A DNA stretch of 64,000 nt from Campylobacter sp. RM16187. Lineage in GTDB: Bacteria; Campylobacterota; Campylobacteria; Campylobacterales; Campylobacteraceae. Under the pieces are notes generated by a model, which saw only the letters and a program-made list of their open reading frames with translations, had not been told where the DNA came from and did not search any database. Each line of letters starts with the position of its first letter. Position 1 is the stretch's first letter. A program made the position numbers and the translations under genes. This document shows, piece after piece, positions 56,398-64,000 of the stretch. The stretch is from contig NZ_CP012549.1 in assembly GCF_025319965.1 (NCBI RefSeq), positions 930,001 through 994,000 of the forward strand, read 5' to 3'.

Positions 56398-57095
56398 AAT
56401 TGATTATAAGGCACGTTAAAAAACTACTTTAAAAAGCCAATACTTTCCAAAATCTTTAGAAAAATAGAGCTAAAATTTCAAAGATAAATTTTTCATTTGC
56501 ATTTTTGCGTCAAAGTTCGCTTTTTAGGCAAAAATTTAAAAGCACTGTGTTTATATCTAACACACAAATTACTTCAGATTTCTCAAGCCAGAAGAGCTCA
56601 TTTATAATCTAGCTTCACTATTGCCAATCATCAATTATGACTGATACAGTGTGTTATATTGGTGTTTCTTAAAAGCAGATTTTGGTTTTAAGCAAAAGAG
56701 AAATTCCTCTGCATACACATCAACACATCCAACAAAAAGTTGCATTTTACTCATTGCGTTTTATGCTGTTTTATTTTATGATAAAATCTATAAAAAGGTT
56801 AAATGCAAACTATTTTCATCATTTTGTATTGAAAACTATAATTTTCAAATTAATATTTATATTTTCAAGATACGCTTTTCGAATATAAATCAAAGCTCTA
56901 TATATACGATATTTTATAAACTTTACATTTTGTATATTTTAAATTTATCCATTAAATTTAATGTGATATTTTACGCTTGATTTCATATATTTTTCTATAT
57001 ATTAACAAAAACCTTCTCTTTTATAAAATTCCTAAAAATTAAATTTATGCAACTAATGATAAAATAAACTTTGAAAAAACTAAGGAGAGTATAAA
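56398..57095. other. Gene-free AT-rich stretch
   Basis: About 700 bases without a credible gene. Short frames on both strands lack ribosome-binding sites and family features. Base composition falls to very high AT after 56750. No inverted terminal repeats, tRNA or clear promoter other than an AGGAG before the methyltransferase gene at 57083-57088 were seen. It may be the remains of lost genes. Confidence 0.5.
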
Positions 57096-58640
57096 ATGGA
57101 AATAAAACATATAGAAGAAAGCTACGATAGCATACCTTATGTATCACAATCTTTCAAATATTCCCACCCTCATAAATTAGAAGCTATAGCGAAACTTTTG
57201 TTGCTTGATCCACCTAATGCTTCAAAGGCAAAAATTTTAGAGATAGGATGTTCTTTTGCTGGAAACCTGATACCTTTTGCCCTGAATAATCAAGAAGCAA
57301 CATTGGTTGGAATTGACTTATCTGGCACTCAAATAGAAAAAGGAAATAAGATTATCGGTGAAATTGGAATAGAAAATTTAAAACTATATCAAAAAGATAT
57401 ATGCGAAATGAGCGATGAACTAGGAAAGTTTGATTACATAATAGCTCACGGTGTATACAGCTGGGTTCCAAAAGAGGTTCAAGACGCTATTTTAAAGACC
57501 ATAAAAAATTTACTATCCCCAAATGGAATCGCTTACGTATCTTACAATACCTACCCTGGATGGAAAAACAAGTCGATTATAAGAGATTTTATTGATATTT
57601 TTATGCCAAAAAATAAATTTTCCCCGCAAGAACAAGTTAAATTTTTAAGAGAAAATCTGAAATTTCTAAAAAGTTATATGAGCGCTATAGGTTTTTCTGA
57701 CAAACAAAAAAACCTTATAAGCACCATAGACAGCTTAGATACGAATGATGACAGTTATATATTTCACGAGTATTTTGAAATTTTCAATGATCCTTGCTTT
57801 TTTTATGAATTTATAGAACATATAGAAAAATACGAGCTTGGCTATCTTGTTGATTCCAATCTAATATTTTCCTTAAATAACGCATACGATCAGCAACTAT
57901 CAAATATAGTTAAAAATTTTAATAATATGGAGCCAAGAATAGCCATAGAGCAATTCTTTGATTTTACGGCAGGGATGTCCTTTAGAAGAAGTATCATAAC
58001 ACATAAGGAAAATTTAGCGAAAGCAAGACTTGATAAAACATTTAGTAAAAAAGTTTTAGATGAGCTAAATTTACTCGGATCATTTATGATTAAGGACAAT
58101 AAAATATTTGATTCAAAAAATAAAGAGATAAATAGTAGAGTGATAAAAATAGTAAATATTTTAAACTCATCCTTCCCTTCTACAATCTCTATCAAAGATC
58201 TTGTGGAGATGTTTGATGAAAATGATAAAAATCAAGTTTATGCAGATATTATATCGCTGATCATTAACGATAGCGTGGATATACTACCAAATCCTATAGT
58301 TTGCGTTAAATACAACCCTGGCAAAAGCAAAATAAAAAATATCTATAAAAGATACATTAAATATTTTTTGAATAACGATGAGCGAATCATATCATTTTCC
58401 AACTATCTAAACGAAATAATAGGAAAATTTGGCAAAGAGGAATTTGAGATAATGCTAGCTTTTGATGGGCAAAATAGTATTAAAGATATCAAAAGACTAC
58501 TAAAAGAAAAAAATATAGAGATGCAAAGAAAAAATGAAAAAGGCGAGCTCGAAAAAGTAGATAAAAACGAAGCAATAGATATCTATACTACTGGTTTAGT
58601 TGAAAAGATGATCAGAAATAATATGTTTGAGTTAATTTAG
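57096..58640 (+). CDS. SAM methyltransferase with MethyTransf_Reg domain
   Basis: 514 residues. The SAM-binding motif is ILEIGCSFAGNLIPFA, with GIDLSGTQIEKG and FDYIIAHGVYSWVP following. The part from about 230 to 310 fits the 'methyltransferase regulatory domain' (PF10119). The C-terminal 200 residues are Lys/Ile/Asn-rich with no clear match. Substrate unknown. AAGGAG precedes the ATG. It is AT-rich, preceded by 700 gene-free bases, and converges with sixA by a 4-base overlap, so it may be a later arrival. Confidence 0.82.
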   Translation: MEIKHIEESYDSIPYVSQSFKYSHPHKLEAIAKLLLLDPPNASKAKILEIGCSFAGNLIPFALNNQEATLVGIDLSGTQIEKGNKIIGEIGIENLKLYQKDICEMSDELGKFDYIIAHGVYSWVPKEVQDAILKTIKNLLSPNGIAYVSYNTYPGWKNKSIIRDFIDIFMPKNKFSPQEQVKFLRENLKFLKSYMSAIGFSDKQKNLISTIDSLDTNDDSYIFHEYFEIFNDPCFFYEFIEHIEKYELGYLVDSNLIFSLNNAYDQQLSNIVKNFNNMEPRIAIEQFFDFTAGMSFRRSIITHKENLAKARLDKTFSKKVLDELNLLGSFMIKDNKIFDSKNKEINSRVIKIVNILNSSFPSTISIKDLVEMFDENDKNQVYADIISLIINDSVDILPNPIVCVKYNPGKSKIKNIYKRYIKYFLNNDERIISFSNYLNEIIGKFGKEEFEIMLAFDGQNSIKDIKRLLKEKNIEMQRKNEKGELEKVDKNEAIDIYTTGLVEKMIRNNMFELI

Positions 58641-59131
58641 TCCTTATGTTTTTTTGGATAGTCAAAAAACAAAGCACGGTTTTCATGCTCTTTGATCTCT
58701 TTAAAAGAGCATTCAAATTCTACGCAAAATATCCCGCAAGTAGGGATATTGCCTATTACGGCATCGCTTAGAAGCTCACAAATTTCAGTTATAGTGTCGT
58801 TGTGCGATACGATAAATACGCTATTTAGCCTATCATCAAGCCCTCTTATAAACTCAAGCATATCACTCACACCAGCTTCGTAAAACATATTTATAAATTC
58901 TATCTTGCTTTTAAATTTAACCGCATCAGCCATCTTATTAGCAGTTTTTGCACAGCGTTTAGCAGGGCTTGAAAAGATCGCATCCGCCCTCACCTTATGC
59001 TTTTTAAGCCTATCGCACATCAAAGCCAGATCTTTCTTGCCTCGTTCGTTTAGATCGCGTTCAAAGTCGTTTTCATATTCTTTTTGAGCTGCTTTTGCAT
59101 GCCTTATAAAGTAAATTTTTTTCATATTCAC
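58637..59131 (-). CDS. SixA-like histidine phosphatase
   Basis: 164 residues of the phosphoglycerate-mutase-like phosphatase family. The catalytic start is YFIRHAKAAQKEY with the RHxx motif, and the second His lies in FIVSHNDTITEI. Such proteins can remove phosphate from the histidines of signalling phosphotransfer domains, though the target here is unknown. DUF455 lies 2 bases upstream in transcription order. Confidence 0.86.
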   Translation of the reverse strand: MNMKKIYFIRHAKAAQKEYENDFERDLNERGKKDLALMCDRLKKHKVRADAIFSSPAKRCAKTANKMADAVKFKSKIEFINMFYEAGVSDMLEFIRGLDDRLNSVFIVSHNDTITEICELLSDAVIGNIPTCGIFCVEFECSFKEIKEHENRALFFDYPKKHKD

Positions 59132-59133
59132 TC

Positions 59134-59949
59134 CTATTTATACGCCCTATTTCTGGCTATTTGCTTGATGCGCTCTATCTCTAAAGCGCTAAATCCGGAC
59201 TTTAGTCTAGCCTCTTCGTTTAGCTCCCTGCTTTGCATAAACGAATTTGGATAAATTCTCTGAACGATAGCGATATACTCGTTTGGATCGACGTTTTTAC
59301 GCTCACACTCAAATTTAAACCACCTATCGCCCTTGCTGACATGTGAAATTTCCTCATCCAAAATCACTTGCAAAATCTCTTTTAAGGCAGCTTTCGTATC
59401 GTTATTTTCAAGTTTTTTAAGCATAAAAGCATTTGCATCAAGTCCGTTTGCCTCCATATATCTTGGAAGCACAGCCATACGCTCAAGCAGTGAGTTTTCA
59501 GTCATCTTAAGCGCTACAAAAAGTCCGTTGTGAACTTGCATATCGCCGTATTTCACGCCAAAATTTTGCATATATTGTTCAATCATCTCAAAGTGCCTGA
59601 TCTCATCTTCAGCCACCTCAAGCCAGTCGTCATAATACCGCTTAGGAAGCCCTCGGAAGCGATAAGCCGCATCAAGCGCTATATCTATGGCGCTATATTC
59701 GATATGAGCGATCGAGTGAAGGAAAGCTGCGTCTTTATTTTGCTTGCTTGATTTTTTATCCAGATTTTTCATCTCTACTACATCGCAAAATTTAGCGTAG
59801 CTTGGCTCTTTAAGCTCTAAAATTTCGCCGTCATCGACTATCTCGTAATGCCCTACTTTGTAGCCACTATAAAATCTCTTAAATTCGGCAAATTTTTTAT
59901 CCCTGTCACCACAAAGTAAAATTTCACCAAGCTCTTTAAAAAATCTCAT
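59134..59949 (-). CDS. DUF455 ferritin-like protein
   Basis: 271 residues from the ATG at 59949, which overlaps the rhomboid stop (ATGA); an upstream in-frame start at 60009 would add 20 residues lying inside the rhomboid gene and is less likely. HSIAHIEYSAIDIALDA and EDEIRHFEMIEQYM supply the Glu and His residues of a di-metal ferritin-like site, with a later EISHVSKG. Some homologues are named MiaE-like, but DUF455 has no settled function. Confidence 0.85.
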   Translation of the reverse strand: MRFFKELGEILLCGDRDKKFAEFKRFYSGYKVGHYEIVDDGEILELKEPSYAKFCDVVEMKNLDKKSSKQNKDAAFLHSIAHIEYSAIDIALDAAYRFRGLPKRYYDDWLEVAEDEIRHFEMIEQYMQNFGVKYGDMQVHNGLFVALKMTENSLLERMAVLPRYMEANGLDANAFMLKKLENNDTKAALKEILQVILDEEISHVSKGDRWFKFECERKNVDPNEYIAIVQRIYPNSFMQSRELNEEARLKSGFSALEIERIKQIARNRAYK

Positions 59950-60482
59950 AAAATTCTCGCTTTCATTACAAAATACCCTACTGTAAAGCCTATTATATGC
60001 GCATACCAAGCGACATTTACGCCCATTATCAAAGGCACGAAACTCATAAGCAAGATAGCTATTAAAAGCCCTTTGGCACTGCTTCTATCAAGAAATGCCA
60101 TGATGCCAAGAAGCACGCTTATGGCTCCGCTTGCTCCGACTAAATTTATAAAATTTCCGTTAAATTCATAGGCAAAATAGATATAAACAAAGCTTAAAAG
60201 CGAAGTAGCTATGCCTCCAAGGAGATAAACTAGGCTAAATTTTAAAGCTCCAAGTTCGCGTTCCAAAATAGAGCCAAACTGAAAAAGAACCGCCATATTC
60301 ATAAGTAAGTGAGTTAAATTTCCGTGCATAAACATCGAGCTTAGTGGTTGCCAGAAAAAATTTTGATCTAAAAGTAGCAAATTTAGCCCGAAAACCAAAT
60401 TTAAATCACTATCTTGAATAATGAAATTTATAAGAAAATATACCAAACAGTTAAAAGCTATCAAAAAAGGGGTTGCATACAA
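59946..60482 (-). CDS. Rhomboid-family membrane protease
   Basis: 178 residues with about six membrane helices. The HGNLTHLLMNMAVLF region and the catalytic Ser in VGASGAISVLLG are seen, with the partner His in WYAHIIGFTVGYF. It cuts membrane proteins within the bilayer; substrate unknown. The end overlaps the DUF455 start by 4 bases, so they are coupled. The NlpC gene is 21 bases upstream. Confidence 0.92.
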   Translation of the reverse strand: MYATPFLIAFNCLVYFLINFIIQDSDLNLVFGLNLLLLDQNFFWQPLSSMFMHGNLTHLLMNMAVLFQFGSILERELGALKFSLVYLLGGIATSLLSFVYIYFAYEFNGNFINLVGASGAISVLLGIMAFLDRSSAKGLLIAILLMSFVPLIMGVNVAWYAHIIGFTVGYFVMKARIL

Positions 60483-60503
60483 TCAAAATCCTTTTAAAAG
60501 CCT

Positions 60504-61190
60504 TTAAATTTTAACTCTGCCAAAGCCTGCAAATCTATTTGAGCTAAGATATGTAGAGCTACATTTTTTACAGCTTACCACATAGGAATTTATCTTTTTT
60601 CCGCCTGCTTTATGCTTATTTTTTTGAGAAAAATTTATGACTCCTTTTTTACTTTCCTTCCCGGAATGATGTATAAATTCTATAGTTCCATCGCTATATA
60701 TATCGCTTACTATGCCTATATGCGTAATTATTTTTGTCTTTTTATAATTTTTTGTTTTGTTTGTAGTGTTGTTAAAAAATATCAAATCTCCTACTTTTGG
60801 GTTCTCTTGAAAAATCATATCCTGATTTTTATATAGATTAAAAATAGCCTCCGATTTAAAACCATATTTAGTATAAAACTTTTCTAAATTAGCCTCTTTA
60901 AAATATATATTGTTATTTTTCTTATTTATTAAGGATACAAATCCTGAGCAATCTTTTCCATTTTTCTTTCCAAGATATCCATTTATCATTTTTGAAATAT
61001 AAGATGCCTTGGCCGCATAATATACTCCAGTATGATCAAATTCTGCAAATTTGATATGAGTTTGATTATCTTTTATTTCTTCTATTGTGTTTGGTATTTG
61101 TTTTTGATCTAAATTCGGAGTTAAGTGAGAACAACCTGATAGAAAAAAGCAGCTTAACATTGTGATTAAAATAGACTTTTTAAATTTCAA
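60504..61190 (-). CDS. NlpC/P60-family lipoprotein
   Basis: 228 residues with a lipoprotein signal ending FLSGC. The NlpC/P60 catalytic Cys is in KDCSGFVSLI, after about 80 residues of leader. The His is in ITHIGIVSDI, with a further HHSG. VGDLIFFNN is typical. The enzyme probably cuts peptidoglycan stem peptides. It is the first gene of the minus-strand run to sixA and is divergent from murA over 130 bases. Confidence 0.9.
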   Translation of the reverse strand: MKFKKSILITMLSCFFLSGCSHLTPNLDQKQIPNTIEEIKDNQTHIKFAEFDHTGVYYAAKASYISKMINGYLGKKNGKDCSGFVSLINKKNNNIYFKEANLEKFYTKYGFKSEAIFNLYKNQDMIFQENPKVGDLIFFNNTTNKTKNYKKTKIITHIGIVSDIYSDGTIEFIHHSGKESKKGVINFSQKNKHKAGGKKINSYVVSCKKCSSTYLSSNRFAGFGRVKI

Positions 61191-61291
61191 TTTATATCCT
61201 AAGTTTTTATTAAGCGATTAAAATTATATAGATAATTGGGTAAAAAAGGCTTTAAATGACTTAAATTTTCTTTTTATAAGTTAAATTGCGT

Positions 61292-61297
61292 TATAAT
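61292..61297 (+). promoter_or_regulatory. Probable -10 box for murA
   Basis: TATAAT lies 24 bases before the murA ATG. No clear -35 is 17 bases upstream, but a T-rich stretch is there, as in Campylobacter promoters. AAGG and the ATG at 61321 follow. Confidence 0.55.
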
Positions 61298-61320
61298 CGC
61301 TATCTTATAAGGATTTAATT

Positions 61321-62586
61321 ATGTTTTATTTGGAAATAGAAGGAAATAGTAAATTAAGCGGAGAGGTCGCTATAAGCGGTGCTAAAAACGCGGCATTACC
61401 GCTTATAGCATCAACGTTGATAATGAAAGATGATGTGGTACTAGAAAATATCCCAAATGTTGCAGATATAAAGACTCTTGCGACTTTACTTGTAAATTTA
61501 GGTGCGAAGTGCGATTTTTTAGACTCTCATATACTAAAAATCAATACAAACAATATAAACTCTACTAAGGCAAACTACGATATAGTCCGTAAAATGCGCG
61601 CTTCCATCTTGGTTCTTGGACCCTTACTAGCCAGATTTGGACATTGCGAAGTAAGCTTGCCCGGAGGTTGCGCCATAGGCCAGCGCCCGATAGATCTGCA
61701 CTTAAGCGCACTTGAAAAGATGGGTGCAAATATCGAAATAAAACAGGGCTATGTAGTAGCTACCGCGCCAAATGGCTTGCACGGAGCCGATATTGTATTT
61801 GACAAGATTACAGTTACAGGAAGTGAAAATATCATAATGGCGGCCGCCTTAGCGCACGGCACCACACGTCTTACAAACGTAGCAAAAGAGCCTGAGGTAG
61901 TGCAGCTATGCGAGGTTTTAGCAGATGTCGGAGTGTATATAGAAGGAATCGGGACTAATGAACTTACTATTAAGGGCACGGGTCAAAACCTCATAACCTC
62001 TAAAAATATAAGAGTAATTCCAGACAGAATAGAGGCTGGCACCTACCTTTGCGCAGGTGCTATTACAAATTCTAAAATCACAATAACAAATGCCAATGCA
62101 AATCACCTAAAGGCTATATTAACCAAATTTAACGAGATGGGCTTTGGCATAGAAATTAATGACGACAAAATAACCATACTTCCTACGGATAAAATAAAGC
62201 CTGTAGAGATAGTAACAACAGAATATCCCGGCTTTCCAACCGATATGCAAGCTCAATTTATGGCTCTTGCGCTAATTGCAGACGGAGTTAGTGTGATTGA
62301 TGAAAGATTATTTGAAAATCGTTTTATGCACGTAAGCGAACTTAGCAGAATGGGCGCTGATATACGTTTAAACGGGCATATAGCAAGCATATATGGAGGA
62401 GAGAAGCTAAACGCAGCAGATGTCATGGCTACTGATCTTAGAGCCTCTTCAGCCCTTGTTCTTGCAGCTCTTGCAAGCGATGGAACAAGCAAGGTGCATA
62501 GAATTTATCACCTTGACCGAGGTTATGAAAATTTAGAAATAAAGCTCGCAGAACTAGGAGCTAAAATAAAAAGATTGGAAGAGTGA
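61321..62586 (+). CDS. murA: UDP-N-acetylglucosamine 1-carboxyvinyltransferase
   Basis: First committed step of peptidoglycan synthesis. Motifs are [15 protein letters not shown] near the start, [16 protein letters not shown] and [16 protein letters not shown] with the Cys that fosfomycin modifies. The length is 421 residues. Its stop overlaps the possible GTG of moeA. A TATAAT lies upstream. Confidence 0.97.
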   Translation: MFYLEIEGNSKLSGEVAISGAKNAALPLIASTLIMKDDVVLENIPNVADIKTLATLLVNLGAKCDFLDSHILKINTNNINSTKANYDIVRKMRASILVLGPLLARFGHCEVSLPGGCAIGQRPIDLHLSALEKMGANIEIKQGYVVATAPNGLHGADIVFDKITVTGSENIIMAAALAHGTTRLTNVAKEPEVVQLCEVLADVGVYIEGIGTNELTIKGTGQNLITSKNIRVIPDRIEAGTYLCAGAITNSKITITNANANHLKAILTKFNEMGFGIEINDDKITILPTDKIKPVEIVTTEYPGFPTDMQAQFMALALIADGVSVIDERLFENRFMHVSELSRMGADIRLNGHIASIYGGEKLNAADVMATDLRASSALVLAALASDGTSKVHRIYHLDRGYENLEIKLAELGAKIKRLEE

Positions 62587-62588
62587 TA

Positions 62589-63746
62589 ATGATAGTAAAT
62601 GAAGCTTTAAAAACTATATTTGATAGTGTAAAATCGAGTAATAATAGTGAATTTGTAAGCATATCCATGGCAGTAGGAGAAATTTTAGCCGAGAATATAA
62701 TCGCCGTAAAAGATTTGCCTGCATTTGATAACTCGGCATTGGACGGCTATGCTATGAAATTTGCCGATAAAAACAAACCTCTAAAAGTTATAGACGCTGT
62801 TTTTGCAGGAGATAGCAAAGATACATCGATAAAAGATGGCGAGTGTATAAAGATAATGACAGGCGCAAAAATGCCAAAAGGTGCAGATACCGTGGCTAGA
62901 CTTGAGGATGTTATCATAGAGGATGAAAAAGTCATAGTAACCGATAAAACAAGAGCCTATGATGCATTTAGGCATAGAGGAGAAGAGGTAAAAGTAGGAG
63001 ATGAGCTTATCAGCGCAGGCACCAGACTGGCTCCAGCTCATATAATGATGCTCGCGGCTCAAGGCATCTCTCGTGTAAAAATATTGGTAAAGCCAAAAAT
63101 AGGTATTTTCTCAAGCGGAGATGAGATAATAGAGCCTTGGCAAATAGCCAATGAGAATCAAATTTATAACGCAAATGCCGAAGCAATAGCTGCCATACTG
63201 TTAAATTTCGGTTTCAAAAGTAGCTATTTGGGGATAATAAAAGATGATTTAAACGAGACTATAAATTCGTTTCAAAATGCAAATTTTGATGTGATTATTT
63301 GTTCTGGTGGGGCTAGTAAAGGTGAAGCTGACTATATGAAAACCGCTCTGCTTTCGCTTGGTTTCAAAGAACTTTTTGAACATATAAATGTTAGACCTGG
63401 TCGCCCATGCAAGGCATACTCTAAAGATTCAAAATTAGTTTTTATACTTCCTGGAAATCCTATGGCAGCCTTTTTACTCGCATTTTTGCTTGTAGTGCCA
63501 TTTTTAAACGGCAAAAATTTGATGCAAGTTGAAGCGGAAGCCTATCAGGATCTAAAGATAAAGTCCGGACGTCAGAATATAGTATTAGGAACACTAAAAG
63601 ATGGTAAATTTCATATAACAGATAACAATAAATTTGGTTCAGGTATGATATTGCCTCTAGTAAAAAGTAACGCCATCTACCTTTCTGATTTCGATCAAAA
63701 CGAGATAAAAAAAGGTGATAAGATTTTTATTTATAAAATTTCTTGA
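62589..63746 (+). CDS. moeA: Molybdopterin molybdenumtransferase MoeA
   Basis: Inserts molybdenum (or tungsten) into molybdopterin. I prefer the ATG at 62589, behind GGAAGAG, over the GTG at 62583; the product is 385 residues. FDNSALDGYAMKF and IMTGAKMPKGAD are MoeA signatures. GIFSSGDEIIEPW and ICSGGASKGEAD form the MoCF domain. The stop TGA is inside the -35 box of the tRNA promoter. Confidence 0.94.
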   Translation: MIVNEALKTIFDSVKSSNNSEFVSISMAVGEILAENIIAVKDLPAFDNSALDGYAMKFADKNKPLKVIDAVFAGDSKDTSIKDGECIKIMTGAKMPKGADTVARLEDVIIEDEKVIVTDKTRAYDAFRHRGEEVKVGDELISAGTRLAPAHIMMLAAQGISRVKILVKPKIGIFSSGDEIIEPWQIANENQIYNANAEAIAAILLNFGFKSSYLGIIKDDLNETINSFQNANFDVIICSGGASKGEADYMKTALLSLGFKELFEHINVRPGRPCKAYSKDSKLVFILPGNPMAAFLLAFLLVVPFLNGKNLMQVEAEAYQDLKIKSGRQNIVLGTLKDGKFHITDNNKFGSGMILPLVKSNAIYLSDFDQNEIKKGDKIFIYKIS

Positions 63747-63771
63747 CAAACGGTGATGATTTTGATAGAAT
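63743..63771 (+). promoter_or_regulatory. Promoter of tRNA-Gly
   Basis: TTGACA (63743-63748), a 17-base spacer and TAGAAT (63766-63771) give a near-consensus sigma70 promoter 15 bases before the mature tRNA. The -35 overlaps the moeA stop. Confidence 0.8.
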
Positions 63772-63786
63772 TGCGACTTCTTATCC

Positions 63787-63861
63787 GCGGGAATAGCTCA
63801 GGGGTAGAGCACAACCTTGCCAAGGTTGGGGTCGCGAGTTCGAATCTCGTTTCCCGCTCCA
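63787..63861 (+). tRNA. tRNA-Gly (anticodon GCC)
   Basis: 75 bases including an encoded CCA. Acceptor GCGGGAA pairs with TTCCCGC. The D arm contains AGCTCAGGGGTAGAGC, the anticodon stem is CAACCTTGCCAAGGTTG with GCC at the loop centre, and the T arm is GCGAGTTCGAATCTCGT. T-runs follow and should end transcription. Confidence 0.97.
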
Positions 63862-63920
63862 TCTTTTTTTTAATCTTTTTTTCTGTATTTTTATCCGCTA
63901 ACTCTATTGCTTTAAACCCT

Positions 63921-64000
63921 ATGTATTGCATAAATAGTGACTCTATAACCCTTAAAACATTAGGATATGATGGAAAAGATGAAGAAATTTTAAATTTAAA
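63921..64000 (+). CDS. Possible secreted (FlgA-like?) protein, 3' partial
   Basis: A frame open from just after the tRNA to the window edge reads, before the ATG at 63921, LIFFSVFLSANSIAL, which looks like a signal peptide, then NPMYCINSDSITLKTLGYDG. No ATG, GTG or TTG in this frame lies before 63921, and two T-runs of seven lie in the way, so the true start may be shifted or unusual. The pattern recalls FlgA P-ring chaperones, but the visible part is too short to be sure. Confidence 0.3.
   Translation, partial: MYCINSDSITLKTLGYDGKDEEILNL

Noticed and set aside
56635-56754. 39-codon frame on the minus strand in the gap after murF
   Set aside because: No ribosome-binding site and no recognisable family; a transposase remnant was considered, but nothing specific supports it.
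56651-56980. 109-codon plus-strand frame in the gap before the methyltransferase
   Set aside because: Low-complexity, AT-driven protein with no start signal and no domain.
63731-63931. Minus-strand frame across the tRNA
   Set aside because: It is antisense to tRNA-Gly and the moeA end; frames across tRNAs are a common artefact.
1-64000. CRISPR arrays, insertion sequences, prophage genes
   Set aside because: No regular direct repeats, transposase or phage-like genes were found on reading the window.

Overview
The window is a 64-kb stretch of an AT-rich epsilonproteobacterial chromosome, almost certainly a non-jejuni Campylobacter. Supporting signs are the quinone-reactive hydABCDE hydrogenase operon, the oorDABC 2-oxoglutarate:acceptor oxidoreductase, a monomeric isocitrate dehydrogenase, a FabL-like reductase beside dapA, and the pyrD-msbA-cysS-murJ and ruvA-ddl-murF gene orders. 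Genes are dense, often overlap by 1-23 bases, and several begin with TTG or GTG. I see no insertion sequence, CRISPR array or rRNA operon.

Layout. (a) 1-14729 is a nickel-hydrogenase region: hydA (5' end outside the window), hydBCD, hydE and hypF, the nickel regulator nikR, an nhaA/DUF2157/GDYXXLXY interlude, then hypBCDEA. (b) 14731-20991 holds a Gcr-type membrane protein, a TSUP exporter, an AsmA-like protein and mltG; the last two diverge with overlapping 5' ends. (c) 21053-29674 is central metabolism: icd, mdh, sucCD, oorDABC and a flavodoxin that could take electrons from Oor. (d) 29675-32759 is an AT-rich accessory island. It has a near-consensus sigma70 promoter, a broken precursor-like gene with two tandem nitrile-hydratase-leader (NHLP) modules, a GNAT acyltransferase, and a stand-alone LanM-type dehydratase without a cyclase domain. 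I read this as a small RiPP (ribosomally made, modified peptide) system and the most unusual content here. (e) 32760-44719, all on the minus strand, holds yggS, rseP, an AI-2E-type permease, pgsA, a fabL-like gene, dapA, an M16 peptidase, pyrD, an MsbA-like exporter, cysS and murJ. (f) 44862-51731 holds a FapA-like DUF342 protein, a four-gene Mla/MCE lipid-transport operon, ruvA and ddl. (g) 51784-56370 has a TonB-dependent receptor lying against the gene order, then an orphan Phd-type gene behind a perfect 24-base palindrome, an alpha/beta hydrolase and murF. (h) 56371-64000 has a non-coding stretch, a methyltransferase, sixA-like, DUF455, rhomboid and NlpC/P60 genes, murA, moeA, tRNA-Gly(GCC) and the start of a possible FlgA-like gene cut by the window edge.

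Together, HydABC oxidises H2 at the membrane and feeds the menaquinone pool. Hyp proteins, HydD and HydE build its NiFe site, with NikR sensing nickel. The Icd-Oor-SucCD-Mdh set supplies TCA-cycle reactions. The murA, murF, murJ, ddl and mltG genes make or process the cell wall.
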